DNA of 64,000 bases from Alcanivorax sp. (GTDB lineage Bacteria; Pseudomonadota; Gammaproteobacteria; Pseudomonadales; Alcanivoracaceae): positions 28,879 to 92,878 of the forward strand of contig NZ_NVWY01000032.1 of NCBI RefSeq assembly GCF_002733835.1, in the 5' to 3' direction. Numbering within the stretch: position 1 is the first letter of the stretch; every line of letters starts with the position of its first letter. Positions 1 through 7,877 of this stretch are shown here, one piece after another. A program made the translations under genes and the position numbers. The notes under the pieces were generated by a model, which made no database searches, was not told the origin of the DNA, and saw nothing but the letters and a program-made list of their open reading frames with translations.

Positions 1-285
1 GCCGCCTTCCGGCAAAAGTTTCTGGAAGAACACCGGCACAGCGAAGATGAAGTGCGCTTTTTCGTGGAAGGCCAGGGGCTGTTCACCTTGCATATCAATG
101 GCAAGGTCTACGAAGTGCTGTGCACCAAAGGTGACCTAATCAGCGTCCCCGCCAATACGCCGCACTGGTTCGATATGGGCCCCGCCCCCCGTTTTGTGGC
201 CATTCGCCTGTTCAATAACCCGGACGGCTGGGTGGCCAACTTTACTGGCAGCGACATTGCCCAGCGCTTCAACCGGCTGGGCTGA
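1..285 (+). CDS. mtnD: Acireductone dioxygenase, 3' part (5' end outside window)
   Basis: ARD enzymes oxidise acireductone in the methionine salvage pathway with a single Fe or Ni ion in a cupin fold. The reading frame is open from base 1, so only the C-terminal ~94 residues are present. The metal-binding cupin motif [14 protein letters not shown] (HxHxxxxE) lies just inside the window, and the second His motif NTPHWFDMG follows. The protein ends normally with TGA at 283-285. The next gene downstream is mtnC, whose product supplies the substrate, so the two form a salvage operon. Identification is strong from the cupin motif and the neighbour. Confidence 0.93.
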   Translation, partial: AAFRQKFLEEHRHSEDEVRFFVEGQGLFTLHINGKVYEVLCTKGDLISVPANTPHWFDMGPAPRFVAIRLFNNPDGWVANFTGSDIAQRFNRLG

Positions 286-351
286 CGTAACCACCGATAT
301 ACAGCCAAATCCTAGCGTGCAGGCACGCTCACACAGCAGGGCTCGACATTC

Positions 352-1032
352 ATGATCAACGCCATCATCACTGACATCGAAGGCACCACCAGTAGTATTG
401 CGTTTGTGAAAGACGTGCTGTTTCCCTATGCCGCCAAGCAGTTCCCCGCCTTTCTCCAGGCCCACTGGGACGATCCATCGGTACAGGAACAAATTCAGGC
501 CGCCGAAGTCGAGGCCGGCGAATCCCTGGGTAACCCGGAGCAAGCCAGTGCCCTGTTCCGCCAGTGGATTGAGCAAGACCGTAAAGCCACACCGCTAAAG
601 GCCCTGCAAGGCATGATCTGGAAGGCGGGCTATGAAAATGGTGATTACACCGCCCACCTGTACCCGGACACCGCCCCGGCCCTGAAAAAGTGGCACGACA
701 GCGGGCTGCCCTTGTATGTGTATTCCTCCGGCTCCATCGCCGCCCAAAAACTGTTCTTCGGGTACAGCGATGCCGGCGATCTCACCGGCTTGCTATCCGG
801 CTATTTCGATACCACCACCGGGCCCAAACAGGCCGCAGACAGTTATCGGAAGATCCAGCAGGCCATTGGCCATCCTGCCAACACCTTGTTGTTTTTATCT
901 GATATCGAAGCAGAGCTGGATGCCGCGGCTGAAGCAGGCTTTCACACCTGCCTGCTGGACCGTGAACAGGCCGGGCTGGAAAGCCGACACCCGGTGGTCA
1001 GTGATTTCAACCACATCAATTTCCCTGACTAG
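352..1032 (+). CDS. mtnC: Enolase-phosphatase E1 (methionine salvage)
   Basis: This 226-aa HAD-superfamily enzyme enolises and dephosphorylates 2,3-diketo-5-methylthiopentyl-1-phosphate to give acireductone, the substrate of the MtnD encoded just upstream. HAD motif I is TDIEGTTSS near the N-terminus (D8 and E10), motif II is YVYSSGSIAAQKL around residues 122-134, and the C-terminal acidic motif is LFLSDIEAELDAA. Length matches the bacterial single-domain family. It starts 66 bp after mtnD, on the same strand, consistent with cotranscription. The next gene, rlmG, is convergent with only a few bases between the stops. Confidence 0.95.
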   Translation: MINAIITDIEGTTSSIAFVKDVLFPYAAKQFPAFLQAHWDDPSVQEQIQAAEVEAGESLGNPEQASALFRQWIEQDRKATPLKALQGMIWKAGYENGDYTAHLYPDTAPALKKWHDSGLPLYVYSSGSIAAQKLFFGYSDAGDLTGLLSGYFDTTTGPKQAADSYRKIQQAIGHPANTLLFLSDIEAELDAAAEAGFHTCLLDREQAGLESRHPVVSDFNHINFPD

Positions 1033-1038
1033 GGGTTA

Positions 1039-2205
1039 CTACCGAGATGACGGTTGCTGGCAACGCCACACCACAAACTTGGCGTTGCTGGCCAATACCG
1101 TCACCGACCCGAATCGACGGGAAAGCACCTTGTGGTAGCCCAGATGGCGATTACCAATAACCCGTAATTCGCCGCCCGGCGCCAGGGCTCGTGCCGCCTG
1201 ATTAAACAGCCGCCGGGCCACATGATCACCAACCACATGGCCGTCATGAAAAGGCGGATTCAACAGAATGCAGTCGAAATCATTCTCCAACCCCACCAGA
1301 CCATCACCATGGTGAAAGCGGCACTGCCTATCGGGAAAGTAGCGCGACACATTGTCACGGGCGCTTTCCAGTGCCTGCCAGGATTCATCACAAAACGTCA
1401 TCTCGACGCCGGGGCTGGCCTGTAATGCAGCCAGACCGATCACCCCATTGCCGCACCCCAGATCCACCACCCGTGAACCCGCCGGCAACGACTGCGGCAG
1501 ATGATCCAGGAAAAATCGCGCACCAATATCCAGCTGCTGCTGGGCGAACACGCCAGCATGCACGGTTAATTGCCAGTCCCCTGCTTTCACCTTGCTGGGG
1601 TAGCCGGTGTCAGCCAGAACCTGCCCCGGGGTCTGTGCACTGAACAAACGGGCTTTCTTCCAGCCGTACTCGGCACGACCGTTACCCAGATAACGTTGCA
1701 GCAATGACACCAACTGCCGGGGCAAGTGCTTGTCCATGCCTGCCAACCACACGGGGACACCCTGCGGAAGATGTTGGCTCAGCCAGTGCAGCTGCCACTC
1801 CAGCAGCGCAACCGACTTGGGGACACGCATAATCACTTGATCTGGAGTCTGGCCCGGCGCGTCAAAAGGCCACAGAAACCGGACTCCCTGCAGGCTGTTA
1901 TCCTCGCCATTGGCCAGGGTGGCAGCCTGAGCCATAAAGGAATCACCACTGCTTTCCACCGCTGCGCTACCCGCCGTGGCCGCTTGCTGTAACGCCAATG
2001 CCAGTGCGCCCTGCTGATCATTCAGCACCAGGGTTTTAGCGCCGGCCTTTGCGGCTTCATCCGCTTGCGATACAGGCAGGCCGCGTTCTGCCAACGTATT
2101 GAGCAGGTACCGATCCGCATTATCCCAGGCCTGTAAGGTCTCATTGCGCCGGCGCGGCCAGCGCTGCAATGCAAGCTGGCCCCAGGGGTGAAGGAAAGCT
2201 GTCAT
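1039..2205 (-). CDS. rlmG: 23S rRNA (guanine-N2) methyltransferase RlmG-like
   Basis: Predicted 388-aa SAM-dependent methyltransferase of the RsmC/RlmG family; RlmG methylates G1835 of 23S rRNA. The N-terminal half is the non-catalytic pseudo-methyltransferase domain. The C-terminal half has the SAM loop DLGCGNGVIGL (~residue 245) and the N2-G methylase motif NPPFHDG (~316). I chose ATG at 2205 rather than the longer frame to 2295, because AAAGGA lies just upstream and the family begins near MTAFLHPWGQ. RlmG versus RsmC cannot be settled by eye; the conserved end RFGSVTVLASNAKFVVWR favours RlmG. Confidence 0.85.
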   Translation of the reverse strand: MTAFLHPWGQLALQRWPRRRNETLQAWDNADRYLLNTLAERGLPVSQADEAAKAGAKTLVLNDQQGALALALQQAATAGSAAVESSGDSFMAQAATLANGEDNSLQGVRFLWPFDAPGQTPDQVIMRVPKSVALLEWQLHWLSQHLPQGVPVWLAGMDKHLPRQLVSLLQRYLGNGRAEYGWKKARLFSAQTPGQVLADTGYPSKVKAGDWQLTVHAGVFAQQQLDIGARFFLDHLPQSLPAGSRVVDLGCGNGVIGLAALQASPGVEMTFCDESWQALESARDNVSRYFPDRQCRFHHGDGLVGLENDFDCILLNPPFHDGHVVGDHVARRLFNQAARALAPGGELRVIGNRHLGYHKVLSRRFGSVTVLASNAKFVVWRCQQPSSR

Positions 2206-2359
2206 TCGGGTCCTTTCATCGAGAAATACATGGGTGAAATACCTGCGGGCACGCATTTTGCCCGCTGATTGCAGGATTGGCCAGAAACTGCGCAACCACG
2301 CGTCCCCGCCGCATTTAGGTATGGCATTTTCTGAATTGGCTGCTAGAATGCGCAGCCAT

Positions 2360-2436
2360 CGGAGTATAGCTCAGCTTGGTAGAGTACTACGTTCGGGACG
2401 TAGGGGTCGCAGGTTCGAATCCTGCTACTCCGACCA
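2360..2436 (+). tRNA. tRNA-Pro (anticodon CGG)
   Basis: A 77-nt cloverleaf with CCA encoded. The acceptor strand CGGAGTA pairs with TACTCCG, the anticodon stem is CTACG/CGTAG with loop TTCGGGA, and the T-arm contains GGTTCGAATCC. Its last 48 bases (2389-2436) are repeated at 12079-12126, making it the integration site of the adjacent island. A TAGAAT box at 2344-2349 followed by a GC-rich stretch is a plausible -10, but I see no good -35. Confidence 0.97.
2389..2436 (+). repeat. attL: left 48-bp direct repeat, within tRNA-Pro
   Basis: This 3' portion of tRNA-Pro runs from the anticodon stem to CCA and is identical over 48 bp to 12079-12126. Bases 2388 and 12078 differ, as do bases 2437 and 12127, so these are the limits of the exact match. 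The intact tRNA is kept at this end. Confidence 0.92.
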
Positions 2437-2467
2437 AAAAAGGCCCTATAAACAAGGGCTTACGAAG

Positions 2468-2488
2468 AGGCCGCGAAAGCGGCCTTTT
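2468..2488 (+). terminator. Rho-independent terminator after tRNA-Pro (element copy)
   Basis: GGCCGC-GAAA-GCGGCC followed by TTTT lies 32 bp past the tRNA, inside the element. An almost identical hairpin lies past attR at 12154-12179, so the element appears to bring its own replacement terminator for the tRNA. Confidence 0.85.
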
Positions 2489-2499
2489 CTGTTTCTGTC

Positions 2500-2523
2500 T
2501 CTAGGGTCCAAATAGGGTCCAAC
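2500..2523 (+). repeat. Arm-type repeat, left copy (two TAGGGTCCAA units)
   Basis: A 24-bp sequence made of two TAGGGTCCAA units 11 bp apart. It is identical and in the same orientation to 11928-11951, just upstream of the integrase. In the circular form these copies would lie on either side of the att core, as expected for integrase arm-binding sites. The integrase role is inference. Confidence 0.7.
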
Positions 2524-2597
2524 GTGCAACAAATCCCCCTGAATCATCCCAACCAGACACACTGCCCAAAGGGTCAGTGTTTACCACCTACAACCAC

Positions 2598-2767
2598 AAC
2601 CCCCTAAGGGATTTAATCATCTGCGTGCGCCGCGCGGTCAGCGCCCCCGTATGACCCAGATCCGGGGAAGGACCCAAACTGTGTTTACCCCCTCACTGGG
2701 GCCTATAGGTATAACCCCCTAGCAACCCATCCATCTGCATGCGCCGTGAGATCAGCGCCACCGTATG
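2598..2767 (+). repeat. Two imperfect ~55-bp direct repeats
   Basis: Copy 1 (2598-2653) and copy 2 (2713-2767) both begin AACCCCCT and share CATCTGC, TGCGCCG, TCAGCGCC and CCGTATG in the same order, about 115 bp apart with a one-base indel. The shared core is GC-rich and the part after AACCCCCT differs. The copies sit in the non-coding left end of the element. Confidence 0.65.
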
Positions 2768-2984
2768 CCAGCTCAGAAACAGCCAGACAGATCCGCCAGC
2801 AACCACCTCAAGATTGAGGGCGTTAACCAGGTACTAACGAAGCCCAGCCCGACCACCCCAGTGGTGAATCTCTTTTCAATTCCTCAGGCGCAAGAAAAGC
2901 ATTGAGGGGGCGGTGTCCGCTGACGGGCCTTGGGACTTTCACACTACCCCCTACCCGTACAGAATCCGTGTGAGGCCAATACCA

Positions 2985-3098
2985 CTGGTCTCAGTGGTCT
3001 CACCGGTCTCAGTAGAAGAACAGGGCAATAAAATCAGTTGGTTAGCATGGAACAGGCTGAGACCACTAGCACAGATGCCACTGGTCTCACTGGTCTCA
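2985..3098. repeat. Left cluster of 9-bp GGTCTCA repeats
   Basis: GGTCTCA occurs at 2987, 2996 and 3005 (exact 9-bp period), again at 3083 and 3092 (9-bp period), and in the complementary orientation at 3058. A matching cluster lies near the other end of the element at 10487-10589. Short phased repeats of this kind can be iterons or multimer binding sites; the function is unknown. Confidence 0.7.
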
Positions 3099-3208
3099 GG
3101 GGGTGTTGCTGAATGATTACAGAGAGGGATGGAACTAATTTGGCGCGCACCTTACTGATTTCCAGATGGGGTACGGGGAAACGTATAAAGCGCCTAACTG
3201 AAGCTTGG

Positions 3209-3514
3209 TCAGGTAGGTGAATGGGTCAGGTCATGGAACTGAATACCCGCCGCGCGGATCACCGCCGTCATGGTTTTCAGCGTCGGATTCCCCTTTGGCG
3301 ACAGCGCACGATAGAGGCTCTCACGGGATACCTTCGCCCGTTCTGCCACCACAGCCATACCACCTTGCGCCTCCACTACATGACGGAGGGCCAGCAGAAA
3401 AGCCGACTCACCACCCAGTTCATCCAGTTCATCAAAGGCGGTCCGCAGGTAGTCCACCGCCATGGAGGGATCTTCCCGCAGCATCTCAATCACCGCATCA
3501 TCATGCTGTTTCAT
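3209..3514 (-). CDS. HigA-type antitoxin (addiction module antidote)
   Basis: A 101-aa protein whose second half is an Xre-like helix-turn-helix: VVAERAKVSRESLYRAL then NPTLKTMTAVIRAAGI (~residues 55-92), typical of the small antidote proteins paired with Gp49/HigB toxins. It would neutralise the toxin and, with it, repress the operon. Its start overlaps the toxin stop by 4 bp (ATGA), so the order is toxin then antitoxin, as in higBA. It is the last gene of the operon before the non-coding left end of the element. The probable operator is upstream of the toxin at 3850-3867. Confidence 0.85.
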   Translation of the reverse strand: MKQHDDAVIEMLREDPSMAVDYLRTAFDELDELGGESAFLLALRHVVEAQGGMAVVAERAKVSRESLYRALSPKGNPTLKTMTAVIRAAGIQFHDLTHSPT

Positions 3515-3849
3515 GGTTTCCTCTCCTGATAATCCGCCAGTAAAGCCTTGGCTTGATCAATGTCTGCCTGCTGGCCTTTCTTGCTGCCACCGGTTAACAG
3601 CATCACCAACCGATTGCCAACCTGAGCGTAGTAAACTCGATAGCCAGGGCCGTAATTGATACGAAGCTCCATCACACCCCCACCAACAGACTTGCAATCG
3701 CCGGGGTTTCCCAGTGCCAAACGGTTGAGCCGGGTCAGCACCCTCATCGCAGCCTGCCGGTCCTTGCGCTTCAAGGCATTCAGCCAGGACTGGAAAGGGT
3801 CGTGACCGTCACTGGTCAGATAATGAGTAACTTCCATCATACCGGGCAT
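3511..3849 (-). CDS. HigB/RelE-type toxin (Gp49-like addiction module killer)
   Basis: Up to 112 aa. The sequence matches the Gp49/HigB killer family: PFQSWLNALKRKDRQAA, then RLNRLALGNPGDCKSVGGGV, then ELRINYGPGYRVYY, a RelE-fold ribosome-dependent mRNA endonuclease signature. Candidate starts are ATG at 3849, 3840 and 3837; the family usually begins near MMEVTHYL. None has a clear Shine-Dalgarno. A -10-like TATAAG lies only 5 bases before 3849, so the transcript may be leaderless or start very close to the gene. The antitoxin overlaps its stop. Confidence 0.85.
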   Translation of the reverse strand: MPGMMEVTHYLTSDGHDPFQSWLNALKRKDRQAAMRVLTRLNRLALGNPGDCKSVGGGVMELRINYGPGYRVYYAQVGNRLVMLLTGGSKKGQQADIDQAKALLADYQERKP

Positions 3850-3867
3850 TGTAGCTTATATGCTACA
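3850..3867. promoter_or_regulatory. Palindromic operator of the toxin-antitoxin operon
   Basis: TGTAGC-TTATAT-GCTACA is a perfect 6-bp inverted repeat abutting the toxin start. On the minus strand it contains TATAAG, a likely -10, so a bound antitoxin complex would block the promoter. A TTGCCC 18 bp upstream could be the -35. Confidence 0.7.
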
Positions 3868-3909
3868 CAATAAGCCACGGGCAACCACACAGAGCCACAA
3901 CAAAGAACC

Positions 3910-4164
3910 ATGAATACACTCTTCCTATTATTGGCCGAATTTGAGACAGGCATAATTCCTCTGGATGATATTGCGGCTAAATACCTTGGTCTAAGCCCAG
4001 CCCAAGCTCGCCGCCGCGCAGCAAGCCAGGCTCTGCCCTTCCCTGTACATAAAGCCATAAGCAGCCAGAAAGCCCCGTGGCTGGTAAGTGCCCATGATTT
4101 TGCCAAGCACTTGGACCAGCAACGAGAGGCAGCCAGAAGCGAATGGAACGCCTTGAACCGCTAG
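3910..4164 (+). CDS. PrtN-like regulator (pyocin activator family)
   Basis: An 84-aa protein resembling PrtN, the transcription activator of pyocin genes in Pseudomonas: N-terminal MNTLFLLLAEFETGIIPLDD, middle YLGLSPAQARRRAASQALPF, and the later element SSQKAPWLVSAHDFAKHLD. It is the only plus-strand gene of the element and is divergent from the toxin-antitoxin operon, whose operator lies in between. Its stop overlaps the DUF927 gene stop by 4 bp in the palindrome CTAG (4161-4164). No pyocin genes are nearby, so it probably controls element genes or those of a helper phage; that is inference. Confidence 0.75.
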   Translation: MNTLFLLLAEFETGIIPLDDIAAKYLGLSPAQARRRAASQALPFPVHKAISSQKAPWLVSAHDFAKHLDQQREAARSEWNALNR

Positions 4165-6035
4165 GCCGCCTGTTTGGCCTGGGCATCAGGATATAGAGCG
4201 GCAGCCTTGATGATGTAGCAGCGGGTTTGCTTCATGCCCATGCCCGGTAAACGCGCCCTGCCCTGCAAACGCTCACCATCGCACTCAAGCGCCCCAAGAT
4301 CCGCCAGCACCCTAGCCACTCGCTTGGGGTCATGCCCCTTTGCAAAGGATTCCTTAAACGCGCCCGGGAAAACATAGAACAAGCTCTCCGTAGACTTGCC
4401 ATCCAACTGGCTGTTTTGCTCAAGGGTCCGCCGAAAGCCCCACCGCTCCATGGTACGGGGCGCATGATCATCAATACGGGAGTCCTCGCTATCCCACCGG
4501 GTAAACCGGCTCTCCCCGTAAACCTCCAGCAGGTAGCGCACGGCATCAATGATTTCCCGCTCTTCATGGCTACCTTCACCACCACGGCGATGGAGCCAGG
4601 CAACAAAGCAGCTCACCGCCGCGCCGAGCGCCTCTCCCGGCTCCCAGCTAGTCACGCCCCACTCTGTGGCTAATTCACCCGCAGCAGCCACCAGAGAGAA
4701 CTTGTCCGCAGCCCTTCGGGCCTGTCCGCTTGCCTTATCCGTCAGGCAATCAGCCATGAAACGCAGCCGGATAGTCCTGATTCGCTCAGCAACAGACGCA
4801 AAGCGCGAGGGCTCTAGCAGGGCCTGCAGGAATGCAGGGAAGGCGGTACCGTGTAACTCAGCCACGGTGCTATTAAGATGATCAGAAAGCGCAGCACCGC
4901 CGTTATAGTTGTGGTCCGTCTGGTAGATCCCCAACCGTTTGCGGTCCTGTTCATTCTCATGGAGGCATGCCGGCACAGTGAGCAACCGCATCTCCATCCC
5001 CGCTTGGGGCTTTTTCCCGGCGTCGGTCATATGGTCCAGCAAGGTGCGTTCACCTGAGGAGAGAAACACCACTCGCCAACGGTGCTGAATATCACGGGCA
5101 CCGCCCCGGTCATTGGCCCGGGCCTTACCTTGCCCATTGCCCAGCATGTAGACCGTCTCGCCAATAATGCGCGGGTCACACTGGCCGATTTCATCCAGAA
5201 TCAGCAGGCAATCAGAGTGAGCCGCCGCCGTGGCCTCAAGGGCATTGTCTGTTGCTCGCCAGGTGCGCGGATACTCTGCCGGACCGCCATAGACCGACGC
5301 CGCAACCTTGAGCAAAGTGCTCTTGCCCAATGACGAATCCCCCACAAAGTGAAAGCCGCAGGTTTCCGCCCCGATCAGATCCAGCAGGGGCGCAGCAAAG
5401 GCCGCACTAATGGCGAACATAACCAGGTCATTCCCCTTGGCCATGCTGGCCACCTTCTCTTGCCAGTCCGCCAGCTCCCCCTTCTCAGCCATACGACACA
5501 CAGAGGGCGCATCAGAGTAGTAATGCAATGGCTCAGCCGGTGTACCAAGCACCCTGTCAGGGAGCATGAAGGCATTGCCGTGCCACCCCATCTTGTTAAC
5601 CAGAGTTACCCGGGAAGACACATCAGAGCCCATCAGGTACTCAATAAGCGGCCTTCTCACATATCGGTCTGACTCGATCTTGAGCCCCATGCTCAACAAC
5701 TTCTTAACGACTTCGGTACCGCCATCAGAGCCAAACAGCTCATAGGGGATATTCCATTCTCGGTCCACGCCGTCTCGATCCTTGAAGCGGACCAGAGCCC
5801 CCCATTCCCTGCCGGCATCAGTACGGGACTGGGCAACCACCTCTAGCCAGTCACAGAGCCGTTTCCAGAGAGACACCTTGGGGTTAGCATCAAACCACCA
5901 CACCCCGCTCTGATCGACACGATAACGGGCACCCTCTTCCTTGCTCTTGCTGTTGCCCGGTTTCTTTCTGCCGTTGGTGCTGGCGGACTGGGGCTTACCC
6001 GTTGGTTTCAGGCTGTCAGCCGTTGTTTTCTTCAC
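4161..6035 (-). CDS. DUF927-domain helicase-like ATPase
   Basis: A 624-aa protein with a basic, low-complexity start (residues 1-35) and then a DUF927 domain. The Walker A motif is GDSSLGKST (~residues 232-240), Walker B is LLILDEIGQCDP (~278-289), and a helicase-like region follows. Such proteins replace DnaB or P4-alpha type helicases in phage satellites and islands and normally sit beside a Toprim primase. The primase gene is directly upstream and overlaps by 4 bp (6032-6035), so the two are translated together. Likely role: unwinding at the element origin after excision, which is inference from context. Confidence 0.85.
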   Translation of the reverse strand: MKKTTADSLKPTGKPQSASTNGRKKPGNSKSKEEGARYRVDQSGVWWFDANPKVSLWKRLCDWLEVVAQSRTDAGREWGALVRFKDRDGVDREWNIPYELFGSDGGTEVVKKLLSMGLKIESDRYVRRPLIEYLMGSDVSSRVTLVNKMGWHGNAFMLPDRVLGTPAEPLHYYSDAPSVCRMAEKGELADWQEKVASMAKGNDLVMFAISAAFAAPLLDLIGAETCGFHFVGDSSLGKSTLLKVAASVYGGPAEYPRTWRATDNALEATAAAHSDCLLILDEIGQCDPRIIGETVYMLGNGQGKARANDRGGARDIQHRWRVVFLSSGERTLLDHMTDAGKKPQAGMEMRLLTVPACLHENEQDRKRLGIYQTDHNYNGGAALSDHLNSTVAELHGTAFPAFLQALLEPSRFASVAERIRTIRLRFMADCLTDKASGQARRAADKFSLVAAAGELATEWGVTSWEPGEALGAAVSCFVAWLHRRGGEGSHEEREIIDAVRYLLEVYGESRFTRWDSEDSRIDDHAPRTMERWGFRRTLEQNSQLDGKSTESLFYVFPGAFKESFAKGHDPKRVARVLADLGALECDGERLQGRARLPGMGMKQTRCYIIKAAALYPDAQAKQAA

Positions 6036-6928
6036 AAGCGCCCCTCCAATTCCAGCAAGTACCTATCGTTGTAATCGGTGCCAGGTAGCCCATCAGGGAA
6101 GTCCGGCACCATCCATTCACCGCCTACCGCTTTCGCGGCCTCGATAGCGGCACTCTTGCCGGGGTTTCCATCAGTGAACCGGTCATTGTCGCCGGCAATG
6201 ATCAGCAGTCTGTCCACATGGCGCTTGCGTAGTGACTCGGCCACGGGCCGCAGGTTGCCGCAATTCATCGCACAGGCCACAGCAGCGCCCGTGAGGGCAT
6301 GAATCGTTGCCCCGGTGGCCCAGCCCTCGCACACATACAACGGGCCATCAGCGCCCCCCAGTGCGCTATAGCAGCCGGTAATACGTCCGCCAGCAACAAA
6401 CCGCTTTTTCCCGTCTGGATAAATGCGCTGCAGATTCACCAGCGATTCACCATCAACCAGGGGAATCAGTAACGCGCCGTCATGCTTGTCCTGCCGCAGG
6501 CCATAGGGCTCAACTTGCTTTGCCTGCAGGTAAGCATGGCAAGGGTCCGCAGGGTTGGCCCAGTGCCACCAGGTCTTTACCTTCATGGCAACCAGAGCCT
6601 GCCTCTCTTCACGCTCTTTTCGGGCCTGAACCTGTTGCTGGCGGACCCTCTCAGCCATGGCGGCACGTTCTTCAGCTGACAGCGTGGAACGGTCCACAGA
6701 GCACCACGATTCCTGTACGCCGGTTTTCCAGTTGCCATAGGAGCCGGACGGCACACCATCGAGAAAAAGCACATACCAGCCGCTCTGGTGGCCTCTCTTG
6801 TCCTGTTCTGTGCGGAACCGGTGCAACTGGCCGTCAGCATGTAGCTCACCCGGTATTGGGCCATTCAGGGACTCGACTGCCACCCGAAAGGCGGCAACCA
6901 CATCGGAGTAATTCGGAAGGGGTGTCAC
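6032..6928 (-). CDS. Toprim-domain primase-like protein
   Basis: A 298-aa protein. The N-terminal part (GWYVLFLDGVPSGSYGNW) resembles the PriCT-like and Toprim proteins of mobile elements. A glutamine/arginine-rich linker, AMAERVRQQQVQARKEREER, follows near residues 89-109. The C-terminal half is a Toprim fold with the acidic motifs LYVCEGWATGATIH (~192-205) and LLIIAGDND (~240-248), the Mg-binding residues for primer synthesis. It overlaps the DUF927 gene by 4 bp downstream and the 6925-7239 gene by 4 bp upstream. No zinc-finger is visible, so priming activity needs a partner or has been lost. Confidence 0.82.
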   Translation of the reverse strand: MTPLPNYSDVVAAFRVAVESLNGPIPGELHADGQLHRFRTEQDKRGHQSGWYVLFLDGVPSGSYGNWKTGVQESWCSVDRSTLSAEERAAMAERVRQQQVQARKEREERQALVAMKVKTWWHWANPADPCHAYLQAKQVEPYGLRQDKHDGALLIPLVDGESLVNLQRIYPDGKKRFVAGGRITGCYSALGGADGPLYVCEGWATGATIHALTGAAVACAMNCGNLRPVAESLRKRHVDRLLIIAGDNDRFTDGNPGKSAAIEAAKAVGGEWMVPDFPDGLPGTDYNDRYLLELEGRL

Positions 6929-7239
6929 GGTCCACCCTCCCCGGCTAATCGCCGCCTATGGTCAGCATCAACAGCCAACTCCCCAAGCAGCATGGTCAGC
7001 CGGCCAAGATCCGCCAGCAACCAACCCGCTTTTGCCAAGGTGCCGGGGTCCACTTCCTCAGGTGAGGCAGACGCAGCGACCAGCAGTTCACCGATAGCAG
7101 AAACACCCAGCTGCAGATTACCCAATGACATATCCGCCGCATCGCAGATCCGCCCCAGTGATTCCTTGTCAGTGGGCGGGGCCTTATCCAAAGCCACCAA
7201 CAGATCCACCCAACCGGGCACAACGTAAGGGGCCGTCAT
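6925..7239 (-). CDS. Small hypothetical protein of the element
   Basis: 104 aa, not recognised. The sequence is Leu/Ala-rich and probably all helical (LGNLQLGVSAIGELLVAAS and AGWLLADLGRLTMLLGELAV), without a membrane segment or Cys. It overlaps its neighbours by 4 bp on each side (primase downstream, 7236-7877 gene upstream), so it belongs to the same translationally coupled operon. Small helical proteins here often regulate replication or are of unknown role; no function is assigned. Confidence 0.7.
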   Translation of the reverse strand: MTAPYVVPGWVDLLVALDKAPPTDKESLGRICDAADMSLGNLQLGVSAIGELLVAASASPEEVDPGTLAKAGWLLADLGRLTMLLGELAVDADHRRRLAGEGGP

Positions 7240-7877
7240 ACGCCACCCCCTAGCTCTGCCTGAGCCTGTTGCGCCAGGTACACATCATGGCCAGTAATAC
7301 GCAGCTCTGTAGGGTCATTAGGCAACGCCTTGCCGCTGTATAGGCAGGCAACACGATCAACCAGGGCACGTATCGGGCTGGCCGCTTGCGGTGCTACAGG
7401 CTCACTTTCCCCCTTGGGGGCATCAAGAAGCCGTGACACCTCAGACTCAATGGATTCAAAGTCACACAGCGCATCCTCTGCCACATCAAAAGCCAAGCGG
7501 ACAACCACCGCATCAGGCTTGTCACTCACCAGCTCAGAGCACAAGGCCTGTATTTGGCTGCAAACCTCAATCAGCAGATCAACACTGTTCTTGTGCTCAC
7601 CTACCTCCTCAGCAATAGCGGGGCCGCAGACATTGTTTTGAGTGCGGCATAGCTCAACCAGGTCCGCCAGCTTCAGGGCATCCCTCTGGAAAATCTGGCA
7701 CCACTGGCCAGCCTGGCTGAAGGCACAACGCATCAACGCCACCCGGTGAGGGTCAGTAGGCTCACGCCCTTTTTCACGCATCCACAGGGTGCGACACAGA
7801 GCCTCAAGCTCTTCCAGCTTCTCAACCCCAAGGGTCACGGTGTCATAGTGGTGGCTGACTACATCAAAGCGGTTCAT
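7236..7877 (-). CDS. Hypothetical helical protein of the element
   Basis: 213 aa from ATG at 7877 (MNRFDVVSHHYDTVTLG). A longer frame to 7916 is open, but it overlaps the preceding gene further and lacks a ribosome site, whereas GGGGG precedes 7877. Not recognised. The N-terminal half contains CRTLWMREKGREPTDPHRVA, the middle is helical (EHKNSVDLLIEVCSQIQALC), and the C-terminal tail is YLAQQAQAELGGGV. Cys residues are scattered and not arranged as a zinc site. The start overlaps the stop of the 7874-8092 gene by 4 bp (ATGA). Confidence 0.65.
   Translation of the reverse strand: MNRFDVVSHHYDTVTLGVEKLEELEALCRTLWMREKGREPTDPHRVALMRCAFSQAGQWCQIFQRDALKLADLVELCRTQNNVCGPAIAEEVGEHKNSVDLLIEVCSQIQALCSELVSDKPDAVVVRLAFDVAEDALCDFESIESEVSRLLDAPKGESEPVAPQAASPIRALVDRVACLYSGKALPNDPTELRITGHDVYLAQQAQAELGGGV

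Larger units (their letters stand above)
2524..3208. other. Repeat-rich non-coding left end of the element
   Basis: No convincing gene is present in 685 bp. It contains two imperfect ~55-bp direct repeats (about 2598-2653 and 2713-2767) and six copies of GGTCTCA or its complement between 2987 and 3098. It lies downstream of the antitoxin gene and between the element genes and attL. Repeats of this kind suggest protein binding, such as an origin or regulatory region, but no function is proven. Confidence 0.5.

Noticed and set aside
2985..3098. Possible CRISPR array from regularly repeated GGTCTCA
   Set aside because: Units are only 7-9 bp with no spacers of ~30 bp and no cas genes nearby.
2913..3116. 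67-aa plus-strand ORF in the left end of the element
   Set aside because: Its sequence is mostly the translation of the 9-bp GGTCTCA repeats (VSVVSPVS), with no ribosome site.
3910..4164. Evidence for a pyocin cluster
   Set aside because: The PrtN-like gene is alone; no tail, lysis or pyocin effector genes are in the element.
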